Shown: piece after piece, positions 35,344 to 49,630 of the stretch | Numbering within the stretch: position 1 is the stretch's first letter | Layout: every line of letters begins with the position of its first letter | From: Serpula lacrymans var. lacrymans S7.9 | Taxonomy: Eukaryota > Basidiomycota > Agaricomycetes > Boletales > Serpulaceae | Direction: 5' to 3' | DNA length: 64,000 bases | NCBI RefSeq assembly: GCF_000218685.1 | Contig: NW_006763302.1 | Coordinates: 471,180 to 535,179, forward strand | Made by a program: the position numbers and the translations under genes | The notes under the pieces: model-generated | What the model saw: the letters and a program-made list of their open reading frames with translations, nothing else | Told to the model about the DNA's origin: nothing | The model's database searches: none

Positions 35344-38300
35344 ATGTCGTCACGTCCTCCGCCCGCGTGTAGCCCAGGTAAGGGCAAAGGTTTCGAAGAC
35401 TATGGAAGTACCTGGCCAAAGAATCACAACAGGCCTCCCACAACTACCTACACCGCTGCCAGTACCAGCAAAGTACCAGCGAATACTAGCAGCAGAAGAA
35501 CATACAATGACATCGCGGAACTTTCAGACAGCGACGACGAACTGTCGCTTATCTCGAAAAATTCACAGTCTTCCGACGCGTTTTCCTCTGCTAAGCGAAT
35601 CTCTAAGTCGAGGAAGGAGCACTCGGAAGACTTTAGGAGCGAAATCGAGTCCGATAATCATACTATTCGTTCGGGATCCATGCCCAAATATGAACAGAAG
35701 TGGGCTTTCAAGTTCACAAAGAACAAACGTACGAACCATGGAGACGATTATAATGAAGGCCCTCCCCCTCCTTCCTCATCTTTGTGCAGCGCACAGTCAG
35801 AAGACTCTACGCCATCTGCGTCGTACCCCTCCAAACCTCCTGCATCGCGCAGTCGTGGTCAGGGCAAGGGTGTTTCCATGGATTCGCGCCCCAAGAGACG
35901 AGAGGAACCACCTACGGACCTTGATGACTCACCTCCGCCATTTCCTCCACGTGTCAAGCCCAGGCCTCGCAGGGTGACTCGCAAAAAGTCAGGTCCATAC
36001 GACTTAGATGATGACGAGGTAGTCTCTACTCCTGCGTATAGGCCAAGGCCACAGGCTCTCCCGCCACGAGAATCATATTCGAAGGAAGTTCACGACGCTT
36101 CTGAGACGGCAAAAGATAAGACTTCGAAAACTGACCGTAAGATCCAGAAATTTCCGTTGGACTTGTCTCCCGTGGTAAAAGAAAGGGGGCCAACTACTGC
36201 GAATGGGAGAGTGGGAGAAAAGAGAAAGGCTCTCGAACGTGAACTACCTCTTCCTTCTCCGCTATCTTCTCAGAAGGACAGGAATAAAGCTCGCTCAGGG
36301 AATCCTTCCAAACACGCTTTGCCCCTCCCGTCTCCACTGTCCAAGCGGAACAAACAGAAGGCGCAGAAGACTAACGGTGGTTATTTCCCAGAACTTTCCC
36401 CGCTATCATCTCCCGGTCACCATAAGTACTCGCCGAAGGATAAAGGCAAACGTAGAACTCGTTGTGCAGCTCAACAGGATGATGACGATGATGATAATGA
36501 CGAACTTGCCCTTGTCTCTGACGATGAAGTTCGGACTCGAGGCGGTCTGCGGCCGTTCCCAATGAGTACTCAAATGCTGCAAAGCATTAAACGTACCCCT
36601 TCTCCCAATTATATCGGTCTGACGAAGTCTGGTAAGATATTCCCCGATGACAGTGATATGGAAGGTGAACGAAGTAGAAAGCGTAAAAAGAGAGGCGAAT
36701 CGACGTACGTTCTATGTTATTACACTCTTAGTATTGCTATACGTTTGTTATAAACATGTGCTGATATATATTCAGCGCACTGGCCGGTTTGCATGTTGAT
36801 AATTCGCAGGTGGATGAGGACTCACGTAAGCTTCCAGCTTTGCTCGTAAACCGATCAACTTTATTGATGCTTTAGCAGTATATATAAATCATGACCCATC
36901 AACCCTTTGCCCGTACTGCGACGAACCTTTACCAGCGGTTCCTACGCAACATCTGCGGAATCTTCTTGAAACTACAAGGCGCAAATCGTATCCCGCGCCA
37001 CGCGTCAAGAACCCACAGGGACTTAAAGCCGCTCTCCCTGTATACATTTCCGTATGCCAACGCCATATATTCGAAACGTATCACCTCCCATTGGCAGAGT
37101 CAAAAGGCTGGCCGCAAGAAATCAATTTCAAAGAAGTCCCTGCGAGGGTAGAGAGCCTGCGTGAACACTTGGAGTCGATTATTTTGGACGCTGGTGTCGA
37201 TGAGAACTTCGCAGAAGGGAATGAGGATGAGGTTAACGAAAAAGGCGCGAGAAGAAAATGTGTATTCTGGAAGGAGATGATGAAAGAGGTGAAGAAACAG
37301 GGTAGTCGTGCGGTTGCTGGTGTCAAGGGTCAGTTCGAGAGTTTTGAGAAAATGCAGCCGGGATAGTATGTGTTTGCCATGTCACCTTTGGCAACTTGTA
37401 TCTGGCGTCGCTGTATGCTGATCGAACTTTCAATCTAGCTATGGCGAACTCGGCTCGGTAATCATTCACCAGACACTTTACAGTCTTTTCCCTCCATCGT
37501 CCTTTGACCCGTCTTTAATTGCACCGTTAACGCCGGCCGAGTTCATACAGCGCATACTGGTCCCAGAAGCAGCCGTTGAGTTAATTATGGAAGATCTCTG
37601 CATAGGCAAAGGCGATGCAGTTAAGACGTTACGTGAAAGTGCGCAGTATGGGGTTGCTATGTTTCCTGACGCGGATTCTGGAGTGAGTGGATCAGGGGCA
37701 GTTGGAGACAGCGATGAGGAGGATATGAGTGTGGCGGATCAAATTGTCCTGGAGCGCGCGAGGGTGAGGAGGATGGAGCTCGAGATCGAGGAAAGAATTG
37801 AGGAACAAATGTTGAAGGAAGAAAGGGCTGACAGGAAGACTAGGGAGAAAGAGATCAAGGCAAAGACCAAGGCTACGGAAAAACGAAAGAAAAAGGTGCA
37901 GGAGAGAAAGAAGGCAGCTACTAGCGATGAAGAGAGCTATGTCCCTCGTGCTACGAAAAGTCGACGGAAAAGAACAGACGAGAGCAGTGTATCTGCCACG
38001 GAGTCTGAGGCGGATAGTATGTCTATTGTGTCTGATGTTAGCAGACGAAGCACCAGAACGACCGGGAGGAACTACACGAAACAGATAACGTGCGGCAGCA
38101 CACTTGCGAACGCTTCTGACATGGAAATTGGTAGTAATACCGATCGATCAGAGTCTGTCGAGGTTCTTGAAGAACCTAAGGCCCGGAATCGCCGTCGACG
38201 CGCTCCGTCATACGAGAGTGTGGCAATCAGCTCTGAAGAGGAGGTTGGGAAGGTTCCTTCGGTCAATGCACTGCAAACAGTGGATGAGGATCCTACGCCC

Positions 38301-38426
38301 CGACCAAGGAGGATAGTGGAAAGCAGCGCTCGATGTCTTCCTTCTAGACAGCCATCTAGCAGTGTATTATCAAGTACGAACAACTTCCTTCCCCTGCAAG
38401 TTGCCAGGGCAAAAGCGATAAGGTAG
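35344..38426 (+). CDS. RTC4-domain protein
   Basis: Exons 35344-36704, 36776-36825, 36879-37365 and 37439-38426; 961 residues. I start at MSSRPPPACSPGKG because relatives tend to begin this way; the frame is open 180 bp further upstream. The first 450 residues are disordered: Ser/Pro/Lys-rich with acidic runs and repeated LPLPSPLS segments. Exon 3 holds a CPYCDEPLP motif followed by the conserved domain, including RHIFETYHLPLAESKGWP, YYGELGSVIIHQTLYSLFP and LTPAEFIQRILVPEAA. These match the RTC4-like domain (PF14474), named after yeast restriction of telomere capping protein 4; its molecular role is poorly known. A long charged coiled coil (about residues 690-750, KEERADRKTREKEIKAK) and a disordered basic tail follow. 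Probably nuclear. Confidence 0.82.
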
Positions 38427-38875
38427 TAAATGCTTGATGTCGAATGATGTCGGGGCGCTTACCCCTGTTCTACTGCATAGCACCTATGATGCGCACTGGC
38501 AGAAGAGTTTCAGAGCTCCTGTTTCTGATGATGGACATTCATCGGAGTCATCGGAAGCACGAACGACACATCAGTATGCTTGGCTGCTCAGTGACGAAGG
38601 CAGCTCGTCGCGTTCGTCCTCACCGTGACTCTTTTCGAATAAATGCAATGAGAAGGGTTGAGGAAGTTTGTCCTAGGTGGTATATCTGTAGATGTCGCAA
38701 GAAAAGGCGAAATAATAGCTGACCACTTACATTATCGTCATGACTGTTCTGTCTGTAATTTTACTAATGCTATTGTCTATAGCAGAAAAGAAATGATAAT
38801 ATATAGCAGATTCTCCATCCGTTCAAAATTGAAAATGTTATGGTTGATATTGGATAATATTACATTATATATATG
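38427..38875. other. Intergenic region between convergent genes
   Basis: 449 bp, AT-rich in its right half (about 38765-38875). Two short open frames carry serine-rich sequence, one of which (38434-38628) may be read-through of the RTC4 gene's 3' region. Nothing else was recognised. Confidence 0.45.
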
Positions 38876-40021
38876 CTATGATTCAATTTCTACCAGCGAC
38901 TGCCCTCTGACGACTGTACCAGCTTGCTCCGCACTTTCTGCGAGTAGAGACGAGCCTCCCTCGTCAACTGCGAGGCCCTTCATCCCAGTAGTTAGGTCCA
39001 GGGCGGAAAGGACCGTTGCCGCGCCCTTGTCCGCAGACTGCCCCCCTATAGGCTCCGTGGATGTAGGAGGGACAGAAAGAGCCTGACTCTCCCATCCAGA
39101 TACATGTGTTCCGTCGGCATTTTCTACTCTCTGAAAGAATCGTGGCGCGAGGAAGCCAGTTTCGTCACCTTCTGTAAGCACAACACCATTTGAAGATAGA
39201 GAGAATTTGATCCCAGCGTCAATGGCCTTTTGAACATCGATATAGATAAGAATTTGAGAGGACTTGCGCATACCTGAAGTCGAAAAAAATTCATGAGTGT
39301 ACGTGAATATAGTGTTCTTTGTGTTAACGCACCACTGACAACGCTATCACCTGCTATACCTTGCGCGAGATGTATGTGGTTTCGTTTCATCTTGGATAAA
39401 CCTTGCGTAGCTTGGGTACATGTTTGTAATGTTGATAAATAGATAAGTTACATTTGAAGTATTAAACTTACATATTAGTTCCCATGCTTTACGATTAGTA
39501 CCATGAACCGCCATTGGAATGTCCGTTGCAGAAGCGATAGGGTTTAGCTCAATTTCGATGGTCTTTTTATCAATTAGTATTGCCTACGACTTCAATACTG
39601 CGATAAAAGAGCGACTTGCTTTGATCGAATGTCCTTGATTGGCCCTGATCCACCATACGTCTGATCCAGACGAGGCTTCTAGAGATCCAGCTTCACAAAG
39701 AAGATTGTAGCGTTGTTTTCTGTCCTGCCTTACAATGTCCTCGAGCATTGGATATGTTACTCCTCTGAACCTTGGGTTAGCGAGCTAGCTGACCAACTCA
39801 GACAAGGATCGTGATTGAAGCAGCATGCATAGGAAACGTACCACGTCTGCGACGCGAGCATAGCCGTCTGAGCGAAGAACAAGGCCATCTGACTGTGCTC
39901 CGTGACGAAGAAGCCACGAAAGGCTTTTCGAGATTCGTACTTCAGGTGTGTCTTTCTCCCTTCCTCTTAGCTTTGACCCGCCTTTCTGCTTTTCTTTTCC
40001 CTGGGTTTCCTGTGATGCCAT
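38876..40021 (-). CDS. TPT1: tRNA 2'-phosphotransferase
   Basis: Exons 39842-40021, 39620-39784, 39472-39562, 39333-39410 and 38876-39273; 303 residues. Tpt1 removes the 2'-phosphate left at the junction when tRNA introns are ligated, using NAD+. All core motifs are visible in order: ISKSLSWLLRHGAQSDGL, YPMLEDIV, WWIRANQGHS, AVHGTNRKAWELI, MKRNHIHLAQG and SVVSGMRKSSQILIYIDV, then GVVLTEGDETGFLAPRFF. The start MASQETQGKEK was chosen; an upstream in-frame ATG at 40138 would add a possible mitochondrial-type leader. The intron after GHSIK begins GCAAGT rather than GT. About 75 residues of low-complexity sequence follow the catalytic domain. It is divergent from the App1-like gene. Confidence 0.9.
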
Positions 40022-40324
40022 TTTTGCTAGATGAGCACGCTTTGAATATGACCTCGCTGATAAGACCGATGCCGGGTTCAGAAGTACGTTTAGGTCCCTT
40101 GTCCTGCAAAATATAGCCGTCACAGGTATACGATTCATGAACGTTGGACTTGCAGTGCTTCCGAGTATGGTCTATGGTGTCAATGGCAAATGCCGGCCCA
40201 CTATGACAATCAAAGCAGGGCAACCGTGGCACGGCCATAACTGCCATAAGTATTCCAGTTGAAAACATATGTTTTCCAGCTCCCATCTGCACTTGAATAT
40301 AACAACACTTATGAACCCGCCTCA
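40022..40324. promoter_or_regulatory. Divergent promoter region, TPT1 / App1-like gene
   Basis: About 300 bp between two divergent start codons; both choices could move, since in-frame ATGs lie further out on either side. No TATA box is evident. Confidence 0.35.
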
Positions 40325-42679
40325 ATGTCCCGAGAAATGTCTTCTTGGAAATCTGCATCTTCCCGCTTGCATAACCTGAAAGACTACATTTCCCAACATC
40401 GTGAAGACCTTCGACGAACACTACCTAGAAGATCGATTCGACCCGGCGAAAATGGATACGTCGATGGTCAGACAACCCAACAGAGCTGGAGTCAATGGGC
40501 TGGGCGGAGGATCAAAAGAAGTGGACAGTCTGATGCAGCGAGCATCGGTATCGACGAGCTTTCTCTCTTTCCAGGGTGGGCTACACGGCGCTACAACATA
40601 TCCTCGGTCAGCGATCCCAATGGTGAGTAGCATGAGCAACATGGTCAGGTCGTACTGATTTATTGGCTTAACAATGTTTTATATAGGCTCTTTTGACGTA
40701 GATGTATATGTCTCAGGATACGCCACCAGCCGTCGACCTCCCGAGTTCTCTACGCGCTCGCAGCGCGCGTTTATTCGTTTAGCAAAAGGTCACTTCACTT
40801 CGTTCCCATTCTACTTTTGTTTTACCCCTTGTGTAGGTTTCGCAGCCTTGCCCAAAATTCAGGTCCCTCCACCCAACCCCAACGGGTCCTCTGACCCTCT
40901 GCTCGATGATAACCTGCTAGCTTCTCTCAAGCTACCACCACGGCCATGGGAGATTTCAGATGATTATGAAGTGGGAGTGCTGGAAGAGCGATTTCAGCAC
41001 GTAGAAGTAGGGAATCCTGACTGTACCGGCGATGATGTATCATTCGAGTCTGAGACTTCCGTCGGAAGCATCGGTTCATCACAACTTCCATCCCAGCGTA
41101 GTATTTCTTCTGCGCTCAGCAATGCCCCTGCATCATTGTCTTCAGATATTCACAGACTACATGCAAACCTGGAGTCGCGATTGCAACCCTTTTGGGCCTC
41201 CGCCCTTTCTTCTCGAACAATCCGCGTGCATGTATTCGCTTGTCCTGCTGGAACCTCTCATCCCAATACCACGACATCACTGGAGGACGAGCGCAAATCC
41301 TTCGACTACGGGCCTCTGCTCACAAAAGATATACCAACCGGTTCTGATGGATCCTTCTCTGCAAAATTCACAATTGCATGGAAAGATATCTGCACCCATC
41401 CTCTTGCCCTACATATCGCGTTTGGTGATCCAACGCAAGAATACGACCTCCTGATCGTGGCCGAACTGTTACCCCCACCCGTGACATTGCCCGGACAAGT
41501 ACTACCACCGCCTTCCCAGCCTTCGGCTCAGTCAACCCTTCATATTTCTATAACGCAATCACCTGTACGTGTTATATCCGACATTGATGACACAGTAAAG
41601 GTGTCAAGTGTATCAAGCGGAGCACGGGCTGTGTTCCATAACGTATTTGTAAAAGATCTTCAAGATATCATCATTCCAGGTATGGGGGAATGGTACGACG
41701 AAATGTGGAAACGAGGTGTAAGATTTCATTATGTTGTAAGTTACCTTCTCTCATAGAACTATGACCAACTCATCAAGGCCCATTTAGTCTAACTCACCCT
41801 TCGAGTTGCTGCCAGTCATCACCCAGTTCTTCCAAGTGTCTCGATTACCCCCAGGTAACAAGCCGTTGATATGCCCTCATTGAAACCCCACTTATGCACA
41901 TTCTAGGCTCAGTAAAACTCAAGTCATATGCTGGTCGCTCTCTCTTCAATGGCCTTCTTTCAGCCCCAGCCACGCGCAAGCGCGCAAACGCCGTGGATAC
42001 TTTGGATAGCTTCCCGAATTCAAAATTTATTCTTATTGGTGATTCAGGGGAACAAGATCTCGAGTTATACGCTTCTATCGCACAGGAGAGGCCAAATCAG
42101 ATCATTGCCATCTTTATTCGTGACGTCGCCACCTACACGGACGGCATTTCCTGCATCTACAATCCAACAGGGGCAAATAATGTGCTCACAGATTCTCCAC
42201 CACTCACGCCACGCTTTGATGCGTCACCGAGCAATGTTTCTATTCCAAAGGCCACAACGCCACCCCCGCACGCATTGCCAAAACGCACGAAGTCAGATCT
42301 CATCCCCAAAGCGCGCCCATCTCGACAACTCAACATGCAACCATTCCCAACTGATTCGATGACACTTACGGGCTTGCCGGTATCTACTGATCCTGGTTCA
42401 TACTTACCTAGCCCTGGGTCTTCAGTCGACTCTGCAAGTTCCATATCATCCAGCATCTCGCTACCAATCCGCGCAGGGCGACGATTGACGGGACAAGCTT
42501 CGATGTTGTCGGAATCGGAGAAGAAGAGAATAGATTTGCAACTTCGAGTAAATCGTGCGCGAGCACTTATACCCAGACAAGTCGTTCTGAGAATATTCAA
42601 AGAGCCTCGTGAGTGCGTAGAGGCACGTGAGCTCCTTGATGCTTTACATGTAGGAATAATGGATGCAAAAAAATCCTAA
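40325..42679 (+). CDS. App1-like phosphatidate phosphatase (DUF2183)
   Basis: Exons 40325-40622, 40687-40788, 40837-41735, 41788-41854 and 41907-42679; 712 residues. The catalytic HAD-type motif DxDxT appears as RVISDIDDTVKVSSV around residue 415. The rest of the domain follows: GMGEWYDEMWKRGVRFHYV, SNSPFELLPVI, GSVKLKSYAGRSLFNGL and FILIGDSGEQDLELYA. Yeast App1 dephosphorylates phosphatidate to diacylglycerol at cortical actin patches and has this motif; a similar role in endocytic membrane lipids is inferred. The N-terminal half contains the conserved FDVDVYVSGYATSRRP segment. The last 160 residues are Ser/Pro-rich and disordered. Alternative starts exist at 40259 and 40337. Confidence 0.88.
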
Positions 42680-42778
42680 TGATAACGCATACACAGTTTA
42701 GCGAATAGATGATTGACATGTATGCTGCACGCCTAGCTATAATTACAGCATCTATGTTATTAAGTTCGTGGGATATCA

Positions 42779-43690
42779 TCATTCTGTTGAGACTGAATCC
42801 ACAACTGGTGTCTCAAGCTTTTCAGAAAGTGCTTCTGCACGTTTTTGCATAAGAGCCTTGAGATCAGCTAAATAACCGTTCAGCTCCTAGGTAAAGGGCG
42901 TGTTTATTGTGAGCACGTGGATACCATGGTATCATAAGACCAAAACCTACGTTATTGTTTGGCTCGAATTGTAGGCCCAGCGTAACTGCATCTTTCGCCT
43001 CATCCAATTGACCCAGCCCAACCAAAGCTTTTGCCTTCCTGAAGTGGCCCTTGCTCCAATTCCGCCGGATAGAAATGACAGTCTCTGCATCCACGAGGGC
43101 ACCAATATAGTCACCAAGCTCGAACAATGCCGCAGAGCGATTAGATATAACAGTGGAGAGTTCTTCCCGCATTATCTGACTTAGTTCCCAAGGCGGGCGC
43201 TGTACAGCAATGCTGGCAGCCATCGTGTATCGCGAGATGGCATCTCTATGCTTGCCGGTTTTGTACATGTTCTTCAGGTATGGTGAGCTTTCAGTCAGAC
43301 ATTGTAAGGTAAAACACACACATTTCCTTCGTCCTTAGTATTTGTTATAGCCTGTGATAATTTCTGGGAGACCACATTTGCAGGAGGTGGACAGCGTAGG
43401 TTTGGGCTTCCAAGCAGAATCTTCGACAGACGGTTGACAGAAACAAAGTCAATATCACAGTCTGTACATTTCTCGAGCTTGTGAGGTTCGCAAAATGCAA
43501 AAGAGTTGTTGGGTCCACCAATGGCAAGGTCTACAACACTGAAGTCCTGTTCTATGATGACCTGCATGGCTGGGTCAGGTGGAGGTGCGACCATCTGCTG
43601 GGGAGGAGCCTGGGGATGCGGGTGGGGATGCGGGTGAGGGTGGGCATGAGGTCCCGGTTGTGCTGGAGCAGGTCTCGGTGGTTGGGACAT
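42779..43690 (-). CDS. SEC72: ER translocation complex subunit Sec72 (TPR protein)
   Basis: Exons 43322-43690, 42951-43271 and 42779-42886; 265 residues. Sec72 is a cytosolic part of the Sec62/63 complex that guides post-translational protein import into the ER. The sequence begins with a proline-rich head holding a His-Pro run (HPHPHPHPHP). Then comes FCEPHKLEKCTDCDIDFVSV, the Cys-containing N-terminal module of the family. A TPR segment follows: YKTGKHRDAISRYTMAASIA, ISNRSAALFELGDYIGALVD and RKAKALVGLGQLDEAKDAV. Its stop codon lies 99 bp from that of the convergent App1-like gene, so the 3' regions probably overlap. Its start faces the DED1 gene across 267 bp. Confidence 0.88.
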
Positions 43691-43957
43691 GGCTTGCTCG
43701 CTGTACTTGACGATGAGCTCGGATCGTTGCGCGGTGCCACTGTGGTGCAAGGTTCTGCCACGTCGGGTCCGCGAACGACAATTGTGAGAATATATTCCCT
43801 GATGCGGGTGCTTAGTCAAGTCGCAATTTTCATCTGCTTTGTTAAGTCGCACTCTTTTCTTTCCTGATCACCCATCCCTCCCACATCCACTTTTCGTTAG
43901 AAAAACCGATTTTTGAAAAGAAAAAAGAACACATTCAGTTCATCCTTTCCACCTAAT

Positions 43958-46116
<2,159 letters not shown>

Positions 46117-46954
46117 AGATCTGGTAGTCCCATTTCGTGCGTTCGAATGATACACAACATGCCTATTCCCTTTATCCCTTCTCGCTTGTTCCCCCAATGG
46201 TGGACATTCTCCCTGAAATCGTCATGACCCAATTTTCCTCGCTCAGCCGACACTCGGCCTTCTGTCTCCCCTTTTCTCGCAACCGGACTCTTGCGCTGCT
46301 CTTTCGACTATGATTTGGTTTGTCTCGCTGCTTTCTGCTCACTGATGACTATACGGCCCTATCTTATTCCCGTCCATGCCTACTACGGCGTGTTTTATTT
46401 TCTTTCTAATCATCCTGTCTCCGCACGCGCCACCCTCATCCGACTCCTTTGCATCCACCGATTCAAATTAGACGTTAACGGCGGGTCTGTAGACATGAGC
46501 AGTTACCTTACAGTGTCGGTCTTCGTTTCGCGATACCCCATCATTTATTGCGACGCGCAGTCGGACATTATTGATATCCACATAGCATCACGAGACAATT
46601 ATCTGTTAGAGCATCGCACATCTTGTACCGTAGTCTTTCCTCTCTTCTAAATTCCGTTCCTATTCTGCATGTCGTGCAGTACTATGTATGTAAGTTACCT
46701 ACCAAAAATGTGATGGCTTCTCTAAAAAGGGGGTCTATAAAAATTACTTGGTGTGCGAAAATGAGATCAGTCGGCTACTAGAGCAATCTTTTCCGTTGCG
46801 GTTTTTCTTTCTCCATCTCAACGACAAGGTATTGTTATAAACGTCTGTGTACTGAGATACACGTCAGCAAATCAAGGTCTGCCGATTTTCTATATATCCT
46901 TTGTCTTTGGATGCAGTTGGATCTCGTTTTATTCATCCTTCCAGAGCCGGCACG
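46117..46954. other. Intergenic region
   Basis: About 840 bp between DED1 and the next plus-strand gene. It is pyrimidine-rich after the DED1 stop. An open frame of 119 codons (46291-46650) has hydrophobic and Cys-rich content but matches nothing I know and has no clear splice signals. Confidence 0.45.
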
Positions 46955-48736
46955 ATGTATCGAGGCTCGCCACCAATTTTCGACGTGCCAGAGTTCCCAC
47001 CTTTAAGGAGGCTCAAACCTTTACCTAAACGCAGGCGCACCATCGACGTGGCCTTGCAGGTGACAAACGGTGCTGCATCCGTCGTTCCCAACATGCTTGG
47101 TGCTGAGGGCATTGCAGAGGAGCTGATTGCGCACGCGGATTCCTTGTCCTCCCAAATGGCACTTCAGTCTTACTACATGCCCATGTTGGGTGGGGCACAT
47201 AATCTCCTCAGTAACGAGGGGGAAAATCGGGCAACTGATGCCATCGATTTTGGGGCAGGATATCAGCTTGCTGACGAGCGAACTGGGAGGGAGGAAGACG
47301 ATCGAGGAGAAGGGGACTACGTTGATCATTTACAACAGCCAGGAAACACAAAGAAAAGGAAGGTTCCAGCTAATGCATCAGCTTCGCTGCAAGGCCATGA
47401 CATTGGCTTGGATCATTTGGGTAGTGAAGAGGAGCCTTTTTTGGGTGCAGGTGTGTTGACCAGCGGTCGGCCAGATCAAAATGTCACCGATAATGCGGTT
47501 GTTGCGCCTCTACCTGGCATACTTCCCCAGAGGAGAGGCAAGATGACTGCATCTACCCTGGCTGGATTGCAACATAAAGAGATGCTGAAGTATCGGAAAA
47601 GACAGCTTGCCGCTGTGCTGGGTGCGTTGTCACATGGTGATACGTTGGCTCTCGATCAAGCACTGTCGTCTCATTATCCATTCACCATCACAAACATTGG
47701 GTTTGCTGCCGACACCAATAACCCCGATCCACCACGAATTCGGTTATCACGTCGTCGAGGCCCTCGTTTTTCCCGTGCTGCTAGGATTCGTCTCAGTGAC
47801 TCCAGCAATGGCGTGCGCAATGTCAGCAGAGTTGCATCTCCCACCTGCCAGTTTGCTTTCGTTTGTCGTAGTGCGAGTGAGTGGTGTTTTATCTACGCTG
47901 AGGGCTGAGCCTGATACAAATCGGGTTTCATCTCAGCTTCTGACCGCTTGCTTGCTACTAAAGAGGAAGTTGCAACATTGCGCTCCCGTTTTGAAGCAGA
48001 ACTTGCCCGCCAAGCTGCCAAGGCGGCAAAGGCTGCTTCAGAGGCCAAAAAGGCGGCTCTGACTGCCAGCAAAGGAACACGATCAAAGCGGTCAGATAAG
48101 GGACGGCAGCATAGTCGTAATGACAACCTGCAGGTAGGCGACCAAACGCCTGACTCTTTGGAGACCTCTTTGTCCGGCTTATCTGGCCGTGGGAGCAAGA
48201 AGAAAAAGCGGTCTGCTCTTGCCATCGCCTCCAATCCTCATCACCGCAAGAATTACGTTCCTTCTCGTCTTCCTCTCACTGGCCAAGCGAATGCTGCTCA
48301 AGCGACGTTGAATGCTCAGAATTCGTTGGGACCGTTTCCACTCCGTTTCCTGTCGGCAGAGATACCGCCTCGTCGACGGAAAAAATCGACTGCGATGACA
48401 CCTACTTCTCAGATTGTCAACCCCGCAGATGAATGGATATGTCCGTTTTGTGAATACAAACTCTTCTATGGAGACGGTCCAGAGTATCGTCGTTCTATCC
48501 GAACGCGCAAGCAGATTCTCCGTAGGCGCCGGAGGGCCCAAGAGAGAGCTGCAGGGGGGCTTAGTGCACCAAAGCCCACTGAAAGGGCAACGTTGGAACA
48601 GGAAGAGTATGATGCTGGATTTGCACCGTCTCCCACAGACTTTTCTTCTTCTCTTTCTAATAAAGCCGGAGTGAAGGAAGGACCAGACATAGGGAAGGCG
48701 AAAGGGCCTGTGCATCCGCAATCTTCGTTTGGATAA
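46955..48736 (+). CDS. Basidiomycete-type protein with C-terminal CPFC motif, function unknown
   Basis: Exons 46955-47876 and 47937-48736; 573 residues, starting MYRGSPPIFDVPEFPPLRR. An early basic segment (LKPLPKRRRT) may be a nuclear signal. The middle has KMTASTLAGLQHKEMLKYRK and RQLAAVLGALSHGDTLALDQ, which look helical. Exon 2 begins with a coiled coil (DRLLATKEEVATLRSRFEAE) rich in Ala/Lys. Towards the C-terminus come a basic cluster (GSKKKKRSALAIAS), YVPSRLPLTGQANAAQA, and the distinctive DEWICPFCEYKLFYGDG, followed by a very basic helix (RKQILRRRRRAQERA). A single CxxC pair is present and no second pair is near, so this is at best half of a zinc site or an oxidoreductase-like motif. 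I have an impression of Agaricomycete relatives but no function. Confidence 0.72.
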
Positions 48737-49630
48737 AATCTTATATTACGCTGGACAGAGCGATGTTGGTTCATTCATTCACTATCTACGTTTCCCAGTG
48801 CTTTTCATGTACACTCGTTGAATATATATCTGTGGACGGATATCTGATGCGGCTAAACTGAGATGAGTTCTCGCCTGGGGTGTCGTAACCCACCTGACTG
48901 TTTACGTATGTAGATAAAGCCATATATGGCAGGTTATGGATGGGTTCAGTTAGCGGTCCGAAGTTTGTGCGCCCTGTCTGTGCTTCTGCAGCCTATAAGC
49001 TTACCAGCGTTCTCAGTCAAGTTTCCCTGGAAAAGGTTAGTCCATAGCAGTATTGAAAGCTATCCTTGTTCTAAAATTTCACTATCTGTCCCTCCAAAAT
49101 CTCAGAGAACCGCTCAGATTTGACGCCTTGTTTTCAGACGGAGAAAGGTCAGCCCATTTTATAATTATGACATGCCGAGCGCCCTGCCATGAGGACAATC
49201 TGCAGCTTCATAAACTATCAGATCCCATCCAACTTGCCCAATTAACCTTTGGTCCTACAGTGTAAGAGGCCCATTTGTCATTTTCATTCACTACCAAGCC
49301 CTCGATCTGCATTACGAGATCCCATCCATATTATTCAGCGGTTGTACGACTTGTCGCTTTCTACAGATAACCTTAAAATTGGCATTTCCCCGCAGCGGCC
49401 GAAACGAGCATCGTTTCAATCGCATGCAAACGAGTTTGCTTCTTGCATTTCATCTCGTTCTCAGAGAATTTTCTCCATGCTTATACAGTCATAGTCTGTC
49501 CTTTTAATAGGTGCTGCAGGACCACCAAACTTGGCTCAATCCATTAGCGGTTGTCAGTTCACCCTGTAATCAGCGAGACCGCCGGATATTATTATACTCT
49601 CCTGAACTGAACCACACCATCCTGCGCAAA
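48737..49630. other. Intergenic region / probable long 5' leader of the GATA gene
   Basis: About 890 bp. Small open frames at 48926-49123 and 49249-49494 have no recognisable content, though the first is followed by plausible splice sites. Long leaders with small upstream frames are common before regulatory genes in fungi, which may apply here. Confidence 0.4.

Noticed and set aside
46291..46650. 119-codon open frame after DED1
   Set aside because: No recognisable motif, no flanking splice sites, and the composition is like 3' flanking DNA.
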